Assembly (NCBI GenBank): GCA_023436525.1 | Contig: JAEZIW010000112.1 | Location: 1 to 34,695, forward strand | DNA: 34,695 nucleotides | Direction: 5' to 3' | DNA from: Bacillota bacterium | GTDB lineage: Bacteria; Bacillota; Clostridia; Christensenellales; SZUA-584 | Part shown: piece by piece, positions 8,246-15,635 of the stretch | Layout: the number at the start of each line of letters is the position of its first letter | Position numbering within the stretch: the first letter of the stretch is position 1 | Position numbers and translations under genes: made by a program | Notes under the pieces: generated by a model | What the model was told of the DNA's origin: nothing | What the model saw: only the letters and a program-made list of their open reading frames with translations | Databases searched by the model: none

Positions 8246-8286
8246 CCCAATCCACTGAATGTTTACAATTCAGTGGATTCCTTGGG
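8246..8286. repeat. 12-bp inverted repeat between rodA and dnaX
   Basis: AATCCACTGAAT (8249-8260) and its exact complement (8268-8279) are separated by 7 nt. Flanking CCCAA (8246-8250) and TTGGG (8282-8286) can extend the stem with a small bulge. No T-run follows on either strand, so it is not a standard terminator; it could be an operator or the stem of a small RNA. Confidence 0.55.
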
Positions 8287-8363
8287 ACAAGAATATCAGA
8301 AAAAACCCGTATAGGGAAGTGGCTGTTTTTTACTCGGCGGCCTGAGCCCGGCTTCACGTTGTG

Positions 8364-8393
8364 TAGACAAAACCGCCCGCAGAATGGTATATT
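8364..8393 (+). promoter_or_regulatory. Candidate promoter of dnaX-ybaB-recR
   Basis: TAGACA (8364-8369), 18-nt spacer and TATATT (8388-8393) lie about 40 nt before the dnaX start codon. Each box has one mismatch to consensus. Confidence 0.45.
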
Positions 8394-8430
8394 GAAATGG
8401 CGCATTTCGGGGCGCGCACGGGAGGAAAAA

Positions 8431-9987
8431 ATGGCATACAGAGCATTATACCGCACTTGGCGGCCCGCACGGTTTGCCGAGGTATCGGGGCAGGATCATA
8501 TCGTGAAGGTGCTCGCCGGGCAGATTGAGTCCGGGCGTATTGCGCATGCTTATCTTTTCTCGGGCCCCCGCGGCACCGGCAAAACCAGCCTTGCAAAAAT
8601 ATTCGCGCGCGCGGTGAACTGCACAGCCCGGGAAGCAGGCGAACCCTGCGGAAAATGTGACGTGTGCCTGGAAACAGCCTCGGAAAACCCCGTTGATATT
8701 GTGGAAATTGACGCAGCCTCCAACAACGGTGTGGACAGCGTGCGTGACATTCGCGACCGCGTGAATCTGCTGCCTGCCGTCTGCCGTTACAAAGTCTATA
8801 TCATCGACGAAGTTCATATGCTTTCAAAGGGCGCGTTTAACGCGTTGCTAAAAACGCTCGAAGAACCGCCCGCGCATGTGATTTTTATACTCGCGACCAC
8901 CGAGCCGCACAAGCTGCCCGCCACGATACTCTCACGCTGCCAGCGTTTCGATTTTAAACGCATCCTGGCAGACGATATCACCGCCCGGCTGACCGAGGTC
9001 GCCAAGGGCGAAGGGTACGAATTCGAGCCCGAGGCGCTGCAGCTGATCGCTCAGGCGGCAGAAGGCGGCCTGCGCGACGCGCTCTCGATACTCGATCAGT
9101 GTGCGTCCTCCGGCCCGATAACGCGGCAGAGTGTGACGGCTTCACTCGGCGGCGGCGGCACACAGCAGCTGCTCGAGTTGATCGGCAGCATCACAGCTTA
9201 CGATGAAAAAAACGCTCTTGAGCAGCTCGCCTCACTGCTGAATGCCGGAGCAGACACGCGCGCGCTGATTAAAGACCTCGCGGAGGCGTTCCGTAAAATG
9301 ATGTGGCTCGCCGTCGGCGCGGGAGATGCAAGCGACAGCAGCCTTAAACCCATGGCAGCGAATTTTGGGAAGAACGCATGCGTGCGTGCGCTGAATATAC
9401 TGATACAAAAAGAATACGAGATGCGCCAGAACCTGCGTGCCGACATTGTGCTTGAAACGGCGGTGATGGCACTGATGGCGCCCGAAGACGACGCTTCCTC
9501 GCCCGATAAAGCGCGCATCGAAAAGCTTGAGGCGCGCCTAAGTGCACTCGAGCAGCGCCCGGCCACAGCGGCACCAACGCAGGCAGCCAAGCCCGAAGCC
9601 CCCAAGGCTGAAAAGAAAGCCCCTGCCAAAGAACAAAAAGCCGCCCCTGCCGTCGCTCAGCCGGAAGCAGGCGACGCTCAGGCGCTTTGGTATCAGCTGC
9701 TGGACGCGCTGAAGGCGGATGCCTACTTTGCCTATCCGCATGCGGCCAAGGCCGTTAAAGCCGTTCGCCGGGGGGCCGATACGCTCGAAGTCACGTTCGG
9801 CGAAAACGCCGAGGTGGCAGCCGATTTTTTAAAGCAGCCGGCCGCCGTGAAGGCGCTTGGTGAAGCCATAGAAAAAACAGCGGGCATTCAAATGAACATC
9901 AGCGTCATTGTGGAAAAAACGCACGGTTCAAAAGCAAAAAATGCGGACATACTTGCGATGTTCGGTGATAAAATCGAAGAAATATAA
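8431..9987 (+). CDS. dnaX: DNA polymerase III subunits gamma/tau
   Basis: A 518-aa clamp-loader ATPase. It begins MAYRALYRTWRPARF, with Walker A GPRGTGKT (45-52), zinc-binding cysteines 64, 73, 76 and 79, Walker B VYIIDEVHML and sensor 1/arginine-finger region LSRCQRFDFKRI. An Ala/Pro/Lys-rich linker (about 375-425) precedes the C-terminal tau-like domain. The frame opens with a TTG at 8359, but the ATG at 8431 has GGAGG 5 nt upstream and gives the family start. No A-rich slippery site like that used in enterobacteria was noticed. First gene of the classic dnaX-ybaB-recR cluster. Confidence 0.97.
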   Translation: MAYRALYRTWRPARFAEVSGQDHIVKVLAGQIESGRIAHAYLFSGPRGTGKTSLAKIFARAVNCTAREAGEPCGKCDVCLETASENPVDIVEIDAASNNGVDSVRDIRDRVNLLPAVCRYKVYIIDEVHMLSKGAFNALLKTLEEPPAHVIFILATTEPHKLPATILSRCQRFDFKRILADDITARLTEVAKGEGYEFEPEALQLIAQAAEGGLRDALSILDQCASSGPITRQSVTASLGGGGTQQLLELIGSITAYDEKNALEQLASLLNAGADTRALIKDLAEAFRKMMWLAVGAGDASDSSLKPMAANFGKNACVRALNILIQKEYEMRQNLRADIVLETAVMALMAPEDDASSPDKARIEKLEARLSALEQRPATAAPTQAAKPEAPKAEKKAPAKEQKAAPAVAQPEAGDAQALWYQLLDALKADAYFAYPHAAKAVKAVRRGADTLEVTFGENAEVAADFLKQPAAVKALGEAIEKTAGIQMNISVIVEKTHGSKAKNADILAMFGDKIEEI

Positions 9988-9999
9988 GGAGGTTTCTCA

Positions 10000-10344
10000 A
10001 TGTCAAAGAGAAAATCTTTCGGCGGCGGAAGCGCCATGAACATGGGGTCTATGCTGGCCAAGGCACAAAAAATGCAGGCAGATATGGCGGCGGCACAGGC
10101 CGAAGCCGAGCAGGCTGAGGTGGAAGCCACAGCGGGCGGCGGCGCGGTTACCGTAAAGGCCAATGGTGCCAAAAAGATTGTCAGTATCAAAATCTCGCCC
10201 GAAGCGGCGGATCCGGACGATATCGAAATGCTCGAAGACCTGATTATGGCAGCCGTTAACGAAGCCATTTCCAAGGCTGACAGCGTGATGCAGCATAAAA
10301 TCAACGCGGTTACCGGCGGCATCGATCTCGGAGGCATGTTCTGA
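10000..10344 (+). CDS. ybaB: YbaB/EbfC family nucleoid-associated protein
   Basis: A 114-aa DNA-binding protein that forms homodimers. The first half is a helix rich in Met, Ala and Gln (LAKAQKMQADMAAAQAEAE), followed by the conserved GGGAVTVKANGAKKIVSIKISPEA and a helical C-terminus ending in TGGIDLGGMF, all typical of the family. The ATG follows AGGAGG with 7-nt spacing, 12 nt after the dnaX stop. Placement between dnaX and recR is conserved across bacteria and points to a recombination or nucleoid role. Confidence 0.95.
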   Translation: MSKRKSFGGGSAMNMGSMLAKAQKMQADMAAAQAEAEQAEVEATAGGGAVTVKANGAKKIVSIKISPEAADPDDIEMLEDLIMAAVNEAISKADSVMQHKINAVTGGIDLGGMF

Positions 10345-10345
10345 T

Positions 10346-10951
10346 TTGAGCGGCATCATTGAACCGGTGGCACGGCTGATCAATCAGTTTTCCAAGCTCC
10401 CGGGCATCGGCCAGAAAACCGCGCAGCGGCTTGCGTTTTACGTGATTCACATGAACGACAGCGATGTGCAGGCGTTCGCAGACGATCTGGTGCACGCAAA
10501 AAAAGCAGCTGTTTACTGCCCAAGCTGCGGCAACCTCATGCAGCAGGGCGAACCGTTTTGCAGCATCTGTGCGGATGCCGCGCGTGACGGTTCGCTGATT
10601 TGCGTTGTTTCAGATATCAAGGACGTGCTCGCCATCGAAAAGACACGCGAATTCAAGGGTGTTTATCATGTGCTGCACGGCGTGATTTCGCCGATGGACG
10701 GCATCGGGCCGGACGATATCAATATCACAGGGCTTATCGACCGTCTCGCAGGCGGAGAGGTGAGCGAAGTGATTCTCGCCACCAATCCGGATGTTCAGGG
10801 CACGGCGACGGCAGCGTACATTGCCAAAACCATCCGACCGCTGGTGTCTAAAATCACGCGCATTGCGCACGGCGTGCCCGTGGGCGCTGATCTGGAATAC
10901 ACAGACGAGGTGACGCTGTCGCGCGCCATTGAAGGGCGCACACTGTACTAG
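10346..10951 (+). CDS. recR: Recombination mediator RecR
   Basis: A 201-aa RecFOR pathway protein of normal length. The helix-hairpin-helix FSKLPGIGQKTAQRLAF (15-31), the zinc finger with Cys58, 61, 72 and 75, and the TOPRIM domain (LICVVSDIKDVLAIEKT; ATNPDVQGTATAAYIA) are all present, as is the C-terminal Walker-like segment GVPVGADLEYTDEVTL. The start codon is TTG at 10346, two bases after the ybaB stop, with GGAGG inside the end of ybaB about 11 nt upstream, so translation is probably coupled. Confidence 0.96.
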   Translation: MSGIIEPVARLINQFSKLPGIGQKTAQRLAFYVIHMNDSDVQAFADDLVHAKKAAVYCPSCGNLMQQGEPFCSICADAARDGSLICVVSDIKDVLAIEKTREFKGVYHVLHGVISPMDGIGPDDINITGLIDRLAGGEVSEVILATNPDVQGTATAAYIAKTIRPLVSKITRIAHGVPVGADLEYTDEVTLSRAIEGRTLY

Positions 10952-11013
10952 GTATACAAACCCCGCTTGTTGGCAATAATCACAGCATCAACCTTGATTA
11001 AGGAGGATGCTGT

Positions 11014-11202
11014 ATGGATGCTCGCGAATATGTCGGCGAAGTGAAGCGCGCTTATGCCATTTGGCAGGCGGCTCAGAACTATTTTGACAACGTGGCTGAC
11101 CCTGACTTGATTGATTTTGCGATTTACGACATGGAAGCTGCCAAAAAAAGATACGTTTATATGCTGAAAAAAGCCCGAGAGCTGCACAAGGAAGCACTCT
11201 GA
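11014..11202 (+). CDS. DUF2508 (YaaL-like) small protein
   Basis: A 62-aa soluble helical protein, MDAREYVGEVKRAYAIWQ..., with the charged AKKRYVYMLKKARE C-terminus. In Bacillus and Clostridia the gene directly after recR encodes a DUF2508 protein (YaaL); length, composition and position match. The ATG has AAGGAGG 7 nt upstream. Function is unknown. It starts 62 nt after recR and is probably the last gene of the dnaX operon. Confidence 0.8.
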   Translation: MDAREYVGEVKRAYAIWQAAQNYFDNVADPDLIDFAIYDMEAAKKRYVYMLKKARELHKEAL

Positions 11203-11242
11203 CACAGCCTTTGCGGCAAAACACAAAAACACTGGCGATATG

Positions 11243-11275
11243 GAGCGAAGACGACGCGTTTTCGCTCTTGTTGTA
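11243..11275 (+). terminator. Weak candidate terminator of the dnaX operon
   Basis: GAGCGAA (11243-11249) pairs with TTCGCTC (11261-11267), followed by the T-rich TTGTTGTAT. The loop is 11 nt and the tail is interrupted, so confidence is low. Confidence 0.35.
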
Positions 11276-11373
11276 TGCAAGTAACCCATGACGCGTTTTT
11301 CCGGTATCGTCAATTAATCATGACAAAAATGCATGTTTTCGTGACATATTGCCGACAACCGTCACTTTTCTGC

Positions 11374-11402
11374 TTGTACGGTCATCATTTTTACTATATA
11401 AT
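11374..11402 (+). promoter_or_regulatory. Promoter of the HD-GYP gene
   Basis: TTGTAC (11374-11379), a 17-nt spacer and a perfect TATAAT (11397-11402). Transcription would start near 11409, about 55 nt before the first candidate start codon. Confidence 0.55.
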
Positions 11403-11462
11403 TTCACTATCCTGTTTACCTGTTTATCCACACAAATTCGCAATAAAAGTGAGACTTAAAAA

Positions 11463-12233
11463 GTGCGCACGAAAAAAAGCGGTTCTAATCAAAGCAAAAA
11501 AAACGGGGAACAAAAAGGGGTATTGGCTCTTGAGGCACTGCAGTTAATCGGTAATAATATCGCCAAGCTGCCTCCCCATGATATTGACGAAAATCAAATC
11601 TTAGCCGGGCTATACCCTGCTGAGCCGGACGTGTTCAGCTTTCCGACCGACATCCTCACCCAAATCTTTGCCGACTCGAGCGGAAAATCATGGCGAAAGA
11701 TACTGGATTCTCTTTTTACACGCTACGGCTGGGTTTACGAACACTCCGTTAACGTGGCGCTTATCTGCGCCATGATCGCGATCGAGCTGAATCTGGACAG
11801 AAAATCATTATATAACGTCACGCTCGGCGGCCTGCTGCACGATGTCGGCAAGCTGCTGGTTCCTATGACCATCATACAAAAAGACACATCCCTTTGCGAA
11901 GCGGAAATGAACCTTGTGAAAAAACACAGCGAACTCGGGATGAGTCTGACGGCAGGCTGCGGCCTTAACAGCGACTGTATGGCGGTTATCCTTCAGCATC
12001 ATGAGCGGTTGGATGGCAGCGGCTATCCGTACGGGCTTAAAGGCAAAGAGATTCATCCGCTTGCCCAAATTGCGATGATTGCGGATGTGCTCGATGCAAT
12101 CACCTCATACCGGCCGTACCGACCCGCCAGAAGCATCAGTGAGGCTATATTGCTCATCAAGCAGGAAGGCAGCAAGTTCAGCCGCGAGTATGTCGCCGCG
12201 ATGGAAAAGCTGCATAAAAAAATAAGCAAGTAG
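11463..12233 (+). CDS. HD-GYP domain cyclic-di-GMP phosphodiesterase
   Basis: A 256-aa protein with a C-terminal HD-GYP domain that in other bacteria hydrolyses c-di-GMP. Visible metal-site motifs are EHSVNVA (His94), LLHDVGKL (HD at 126-127), KKHSELG, LQHHERLDGSGYPYGLKG with the GYP triad at 187-189, and IADVLDAITSYRPYR. Catalytic positions appear intact. The 90 N-terminal residues resemble no domain I know and there is no receiver or membrane segment, so the input signal is unknown. The GTG at 11463 has a poor ribosome site; an in-frame TTG at 11523 is an alternative start after an AAAAAGGGG run. Confidence 0.9.
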   Translation: MRTKKSGSNQSKKNGEQKGVLALEALQLIGNNIAKLPPHDIDENQILAGLYPAEPDVFSFPTDILTQIFADSSGKSWRKILDSLFTRYGWVYEHSVNVALICAMIAIELNLDRKSLYNVTLGGLLHDVGKLLVPMTIIQKDTSLCEAEMNLVKKHSELGMSLTAGCGLNSDCMAVILQHHERLDGSGYPYGLKGKEIHPLAQIAMIADVLDAITSYRPYRPARSISEAILLIKQEGSKFSREYVAAMEKLHKKISK

Positions 12234-12643
12234 CTTTATAGACTGTTAACCAAATCTCTTTGTGATTCTTAGCGCCCTCTTAATAAGCGCGAATCTCATG
12301 ACCAGATGCGGATGATCAACTCATTCGCTATTCAGTCCGCTTTATAAAAGCAAATTGACGACTTCAATGCAAACCCGCATCTGAAACAGCTTCTCCACGT
12401 CGCAGCATCCTGCAATCATTGTCCATGCTGATGCAAAGCCTGTCCGGCATCACAGCTTTTCGTTTATGGTTAGCGATAGCGCATCATGATTTTGTACGAA
12501 AACAGCGATTGGCTGCGTTGTCGATTGTCATCCCTTTAGAGAATATCCATGGAATGTATACCGTTATGAGTCGGCTCCCTTATCTCAGGAAAGTATGAAG
12601 AATCAGGTTTTCCGTTCCTGTTATTGACCGTCAAGCCATTTTT
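12234..12643. other. Intergenic region, no recognisable gene
   Basis: About 410 nt with no supported gene. One 57-codon frame from an ATG at 12425 has no ribosome site and no family resemblance. No riboswitch, tRNA or insertion sequence was recognised. It ends with the promoter of the zinc-ribbon gene. Confidence 0.6.
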
Positions 12644-12665
12644 GTAATATTATATCGAATATTAC
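12624..12665 (+). promoter_or_regulatory. Promoter plus palindromic operator of the zinc-ribbon gene
   Basis: TTGACC (12624-12629), 18-nt spacer, TATTAT (12648-12653). The -10 box lies inside a perfect inverted repeat, GTAATATT (12644-12651) and AATATTAC (12658-12665), spaced by 6 nt. A dyad over the -10 and start site is typical of repression. Confidence 0.5.
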
Positions 12666-12683
12666 GATATGGAAGAGGTTTTT

Positions 12684-12896
12684 ATGGTTTGTTCTCACTG
12701 CGGCAGCCAAAACGTGATGGTGACGGCGGTGGCTGAACAGCGCCCGCGCGGTTGTCTGCTCACGCTGTTTTATATCTTTTTGCTATTGATTCCCGTTATC
12801 GGGTGGATTGCGCTTTTCATGCTGATACGCGGACGGCGGTCGCGCACGGTCACTTACGCGGTTTGCCAGACGTGCGGCAAAAGGCGACGGGTGTAG
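12684..12896 (+). CDS. Small zinc-ribbon membrane protein
   Basis: A 70-aa protein in which two CxxC pairs (Cys3/Cys6 in CSHCGSQN and Cys61/Cys64 in CQTCGKRRRV) flank a strongly hydrophobic segment (LLTLFYIFLLLIPVIGWIAL). The two cytoplasmic knuckles could join into one zinc ribbon if the hydrophobic part forms a hairpin in the membrane, as in LITAF-like proteins; similar small clostridial proteins exist but have no assigned role. The frame opens at 12669, but the ATG at 12684 has GGAAGAGG 5 nt upstream. Monocistronic, between the HD-GYP and EAL genes. Confidence 0.75.
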   Translation: MVCSHCGSQNVMVTAVAEQRPRGCLLTLFYIFLLLIPVIGWIALFMLIRGRRSRTVTYAVCQTCGKRRRV

Positions 12897-12906
12897 TCAA
12901 ACATAA

Positions 12907-12925
12907 AGCGGCGCTTCCCGCCGCT
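12907..12925. terminator. GC-rich hairpin between convergent genes
   Basis: AGCGGCG (12907-12913) and CGCCGCT (12919-12925) with a 5-nt loop. On the minus strand it is followed by TTTATGTTTG, so it may end the EAL transcript; on the plus strand there is no T-run. Confidence 0.45.
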
Positions 12926-13018
12926 ATGTGTGCTTATAAGCTTACCCTCCGAGAACGACTTTGGTCACTTCAGCCCGGCACCGCGCTTTTTGTCTCTTTG
13001 CGCTGATTAGGCCCCCTT

Positions 13019-14254
13019 CTACCCCTCCGCTTTGCAAAAGTCCATGCACAAAATGAATTTTCTGTTGTCCCCGCTTTTGAAGATTTCCGCAGATGTCAAA
13101 CACAAATGCCCCGTCGCGAGCGACACGTACGGCTCAGTCACGTATTTATCGCGCTTGCCGTTCGCCACATGATAGTAATACCGCTTCATTGAATGGTCAG
13201 TACCCGGCTGTGCCGAATAAAATATCAGGCTCTGGCGCGTGCTGCAATGGCCGCAGCCAAACACCGTCTCGCTGCATTGCCTGCCGTTTTCGTCGAGTAC
13301 GTAGGCGCACTCCACATCGCTGTGCTTGTCGACGATATCGCGCAGCCGCTCGTTAAATTCCTCCGCGCCATTCAGCTCCGCCAGCGCCTTTTTGGCAATG
13401 GACGCGATTCTCGAATATGTTCGCTGCTCATTTCTTAACGACTCGGTCACATGGCTTTTATACTTGCCGGCCAGCGTGCCGATACGCTCGTTGGCAAACG
13501 GCTCTTCAGAAAGCACAGCAGGCTGCGAAAAATAAAAGCCTTGTATCATGTTAACGCCCAGATGCAGCGTTTCTATTGCTTCCTCTTCCGTCTCCACGCC
13601 TTCGGCCACCACCATCGCCCCGATTTGCGTGGCCAACCGTATCAGCGACTTCACCACCTCCTGCTTGTGATAATCGCCGTGAATATTGCGAATCAGGCTC
13701 AAGTCAATTTTGATGATATCCGGCTTTACAATGGGAATGCGGTCGAGATTCGAAAACCCTGCCCCCACGTCGTCCAGCGCTATTAAAAAGCCCGCACCGC
13801 GGTACCTGTCAATAAACGTTTTTAATGCGCTGTTGTCGAGCACCTTTGTTTCGTTGATTTCCACAACAATATTGTTCGGATTAATGCCGTATTTCTTCGT
13901 TTGCTCGATTAAATAATCGCTGCCCTTTGCCTGATCAAGAATTGAGGCATCAAGATTGATAAACAGCAGTTTGTCTTTATTCTGCGGATAAATGCGCCCG
14001 AACGCTTCCAGCACCTTTTCACGGCACAGCCGATCCAGTTCAAGCGTCAGCCCCTTGTCCAGCGCTGCGTCAAAGAGCGCCTTGGGCGAAACGCTCACGC
14101 CCCCCTCATATCCGCGAATCAGCCCCTCCATGCCACAAACAACCTTGCGCGTCATATACACAACCTGCTGAAAGTGCGCAATCAAATCCCCATTGTGCAG
14201 TATTTTTTTGATGTCCGGTTCTCTTTTTGTCTGTCCCGATGCTGCAAACCCCAT
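13019..14254 (-). CDS. EAL domain cyclic-di-GMP phosphodiesterase with C-terminal sensor
   Basis: A 411-aa soluble protein. The EAL domain (about residues 15-255) has EGLIR in place of the EAL core, INLDAS, VVEINET, ALDDVGAGFSNLD, KPDIIKIDLSLI, VVAEGVETEEE and IQGFYFSQP, so the metal ligands and catalytic Lys/Glu are kept and activity (c-di-GMP to pGpG) is likely. The rest (about 290-411) looks like a PAS/Cache-type sensor with RYYYHVANGKRDKYVTEPYVSLATGHLC and a cysteine cluster at 327, 334 and 337. The ATG at 14254 has GGAG 9 nt upstream. No GGDEF partner is in this window. Confidence 0.9.
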   Translation of the reverse strand: MGFAASGQTKREPDIKKILHNGDLIAHFQQVVYMTRKVVCGMEGLIRGYEGGVSVSPKALFDAALDKGLTLELDRLCREKVLEAFGRIYPQNKDKLLFINLDASILDQAKGSDYLIEQTKKYGINPNNIVVEINETKVLDNSALKTFIDRYRGAGFLIALDDVGAGFSNLDRIPIVKPDIIKIDLSLIRNIHGDYHKQEVVKSLIRLATQIGAMVVAEGVETEEEAIETLHLGVNMIQGFYFSQPAVLSEEPFANERIGTLAGKYKSHVTESLRNEQRTYSRIASIAKKALAELNGAEEFNERLRDIVDKHSDVECAYVLDENGRQCSETVFGCGHCSTRQSLIFYSAQPGTDHSMKRYYYHVANGKRDKYVTEPYVSLATGHLCLTSAEIFKSGDNRKFILCMDFCKAEG

Positions 14255-14492
14255 TGCCTCTTTCTCCGCCTTTCAAAATAAAAGCCCTCAAACAAGCCCA
14301 TGCTCAGCTTATTCAAAGGCACCCTTGCCTCATACATTAAATATATCTTTTTTTACCAATTCTTAAAAAGTTGATAAGTCAGAATATATATAACACGAAT
14401 CACGAAAATGTAACACGCCGTGCACATTTTTATTAAATTTCTTGATCAAGTACGATGAAATATCAGTTTGAAGACGCTTGGAATTACGCATA

Positions 14493-14501
14493 TGATATAA
14501 T
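14493..14501 (+). promoter_or_regulatory. Extended -10 promoter of the dapF-like gene
   Basis: TGATATAAT, with TATAAT at 14496-14501, fits the TGnTATAAT extended -10. No good -35 lies at the right distance. It is 32 nt before the start codon. Confidence 0.5.
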
Positions 14502-14533
14502 GGAGCAACAAAAACAGATTGGGGCTGAAATGA

Positions 14534-15391
14534 ATGACTGAATGCGTGTTTAAAAAATACCACGGGCTCGGCAACGATTACCTGGTTTACGATTGCGTTA
14601 AAAATACCGCCAAGCTGACCGGGCCAATGATTAAAGCGATCTGCGACCGCAATTTCGGGCTTGGTTCCGACGGCATACTCGTGGGGCCGATTGACAATAA
14701 CGGCATGCCCGGCGTGCGCATATTTAATCCGGATGGCAGCGAAGCCGAAAAGAGCGGAAACGGCGTGCGTATATTTGCCGCTTACCTTAAGGACGCGGGC
14801 TATGTGGGCACGGAATCGTTTCAGCTGCACACGGCGGGCGGCACGGTGCACGTTCAGTTTCTGGATGAAACGGGCAGAACCATGCGCGTTTCGATGGGGC
14901 GGCTCTCGTTTGACAGCGGCGACATCGGCGCGGTGGGTACGCCGGAAACGCTGGTGGATGTCCCGCTCGAATTCGGCGGCACGGAATACCGCTGCACCTG
15001 TGTATCGATCGGCAACCCGCATTGTGTGATCCCGATGGACGAGATATCGAAAGAGAAGGTCTGTGAAATCGGTCAGTATTCTGAAACAGCCAAGTATTTT
15101 CCGAAGCACATCAACACGCAAATCGTTAAGGTGCTGGACCGAAACAATATTCAGATTGAGATATTTGAGCGCGGCGCGGGTTACACGCTCGCTTCGGGCA
15201 GCAGCAGCTGTGCGGCTGCGGTCGCGGTTTTCAGGCTCGGTCTGGTCGATTCAAATATTATGGTGCATATGCCGGGCGGCAGGCTGAAAATTGAGATTTC
15301 TCAAGAGCTCGACGTTCTTATGACAGGCCCTGTGGTTTACGTGGGCACCATGCTGCTCAGCGGGGATTTCTTTGAGACGCTGCCAAACTAA
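14534..15391 (+). CDS. dapF: Diaminopimelate epimerase homologue lacking both catalytic cysteines
   Basis: A 285-aa protein aligning end to end with DapF, which interconverts LL- and meso-diaminopimelate. Family blocks are clear: KYHGLGNDYLVYD, FNPDGSEAEKSGNG, SIGNPHCV, ERGAGYTLASGSSSCAA and MTGPVVYVGTM. However, the two thiols that act as the acid/base pair in known DapF (CGNG and ACGTGAC motifs) are serines here: Ser74 (codon AGC at 14753) and Ser221 (codon TCG at 15194). The usual GAGE is also GAGY. Neither codon is UGA, so this is not selenocysteine. The fold is surely DapF-like, but the epimerase activity is doubtful or altered. The ribosome site is weak. It may be a paralogue with another substrate. 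Confidence 0.85.
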   Translation: MTECVFKKYHGLGNDYLVYDCVKNTAKLTGPMIKAICDRNFGLGSDGILVGPIDNNGMPGVRIFNPDGSEAEKSGNGVRIFAAYLKDAGYVGTESFQLHTAGGTVHVQFLDETGRTMRVSMGRLSFDSGDIGAVGTPETLVDVPLEFGGTEYRCTCVSIGNPHCVIPMDEISKEKVCEIGQYSETAKYFPKHINTQIVKVLDRNNIQIEIFERGAGYTLASGSSSCAAAVAVFRLGLVDSNIMVHMPGGRLKIEISQELDVLMTGPVVYVGTMLLSGDFFETLPN

Positions 15392-15635
15392 CGGCAATAC
15401 GGGCATGTCAGGAAGATACTTCTCCCGATCGTGAATGAGGTTGTCACCCGTTGTATTTGAATGACAAAGAAACGGCAGCCCAAATCCGGGAGTTCAATAT
15501 GTACAGGCAAAACGAAAACGGCATCGAACAAAAATTGGGTGTCGGTGATGCCGTAACCGATAATATCATCCAGCCTTTATTCGTACCGGCATGCGGTCCA
15601 GATCGCAGCCGGTATTGTCGTTTTGCTTCCTCATA

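Noticed and set aside
8223..8430. Signal recognition particle RNA upstream of dnaX
   Set aside because: That gene often lies here in Firmicutes, but the conserved GGAAGCAGCC-type core is absent; only hairpins and a promoter are seen.
9500..9700. Programmed frameshift in dnaX producing a separate gamma subunit
   Set aside because: No A-rich slippery heptamer followed by a stable hairpin was found in the linker region.
12425..12598. 57-codon plus-strand frame in the gap after the HD-GYP gene
   Set aside because: No ribosome site before the ATG, no recognisable family, and composition like the surrounding non-coding DNA.
14363..15121. Long minus-strand frame of 252 codons opposite dapF
   Set aside because: Antisense shadow of the DapF-like gene and its promoter region, with no recognisable domain.
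14753..15196. Selenocysteine in place of the DapF catalytic cysteines
   Set aside because: The codons are AGC and TCG, plain serine codons, not UGA.
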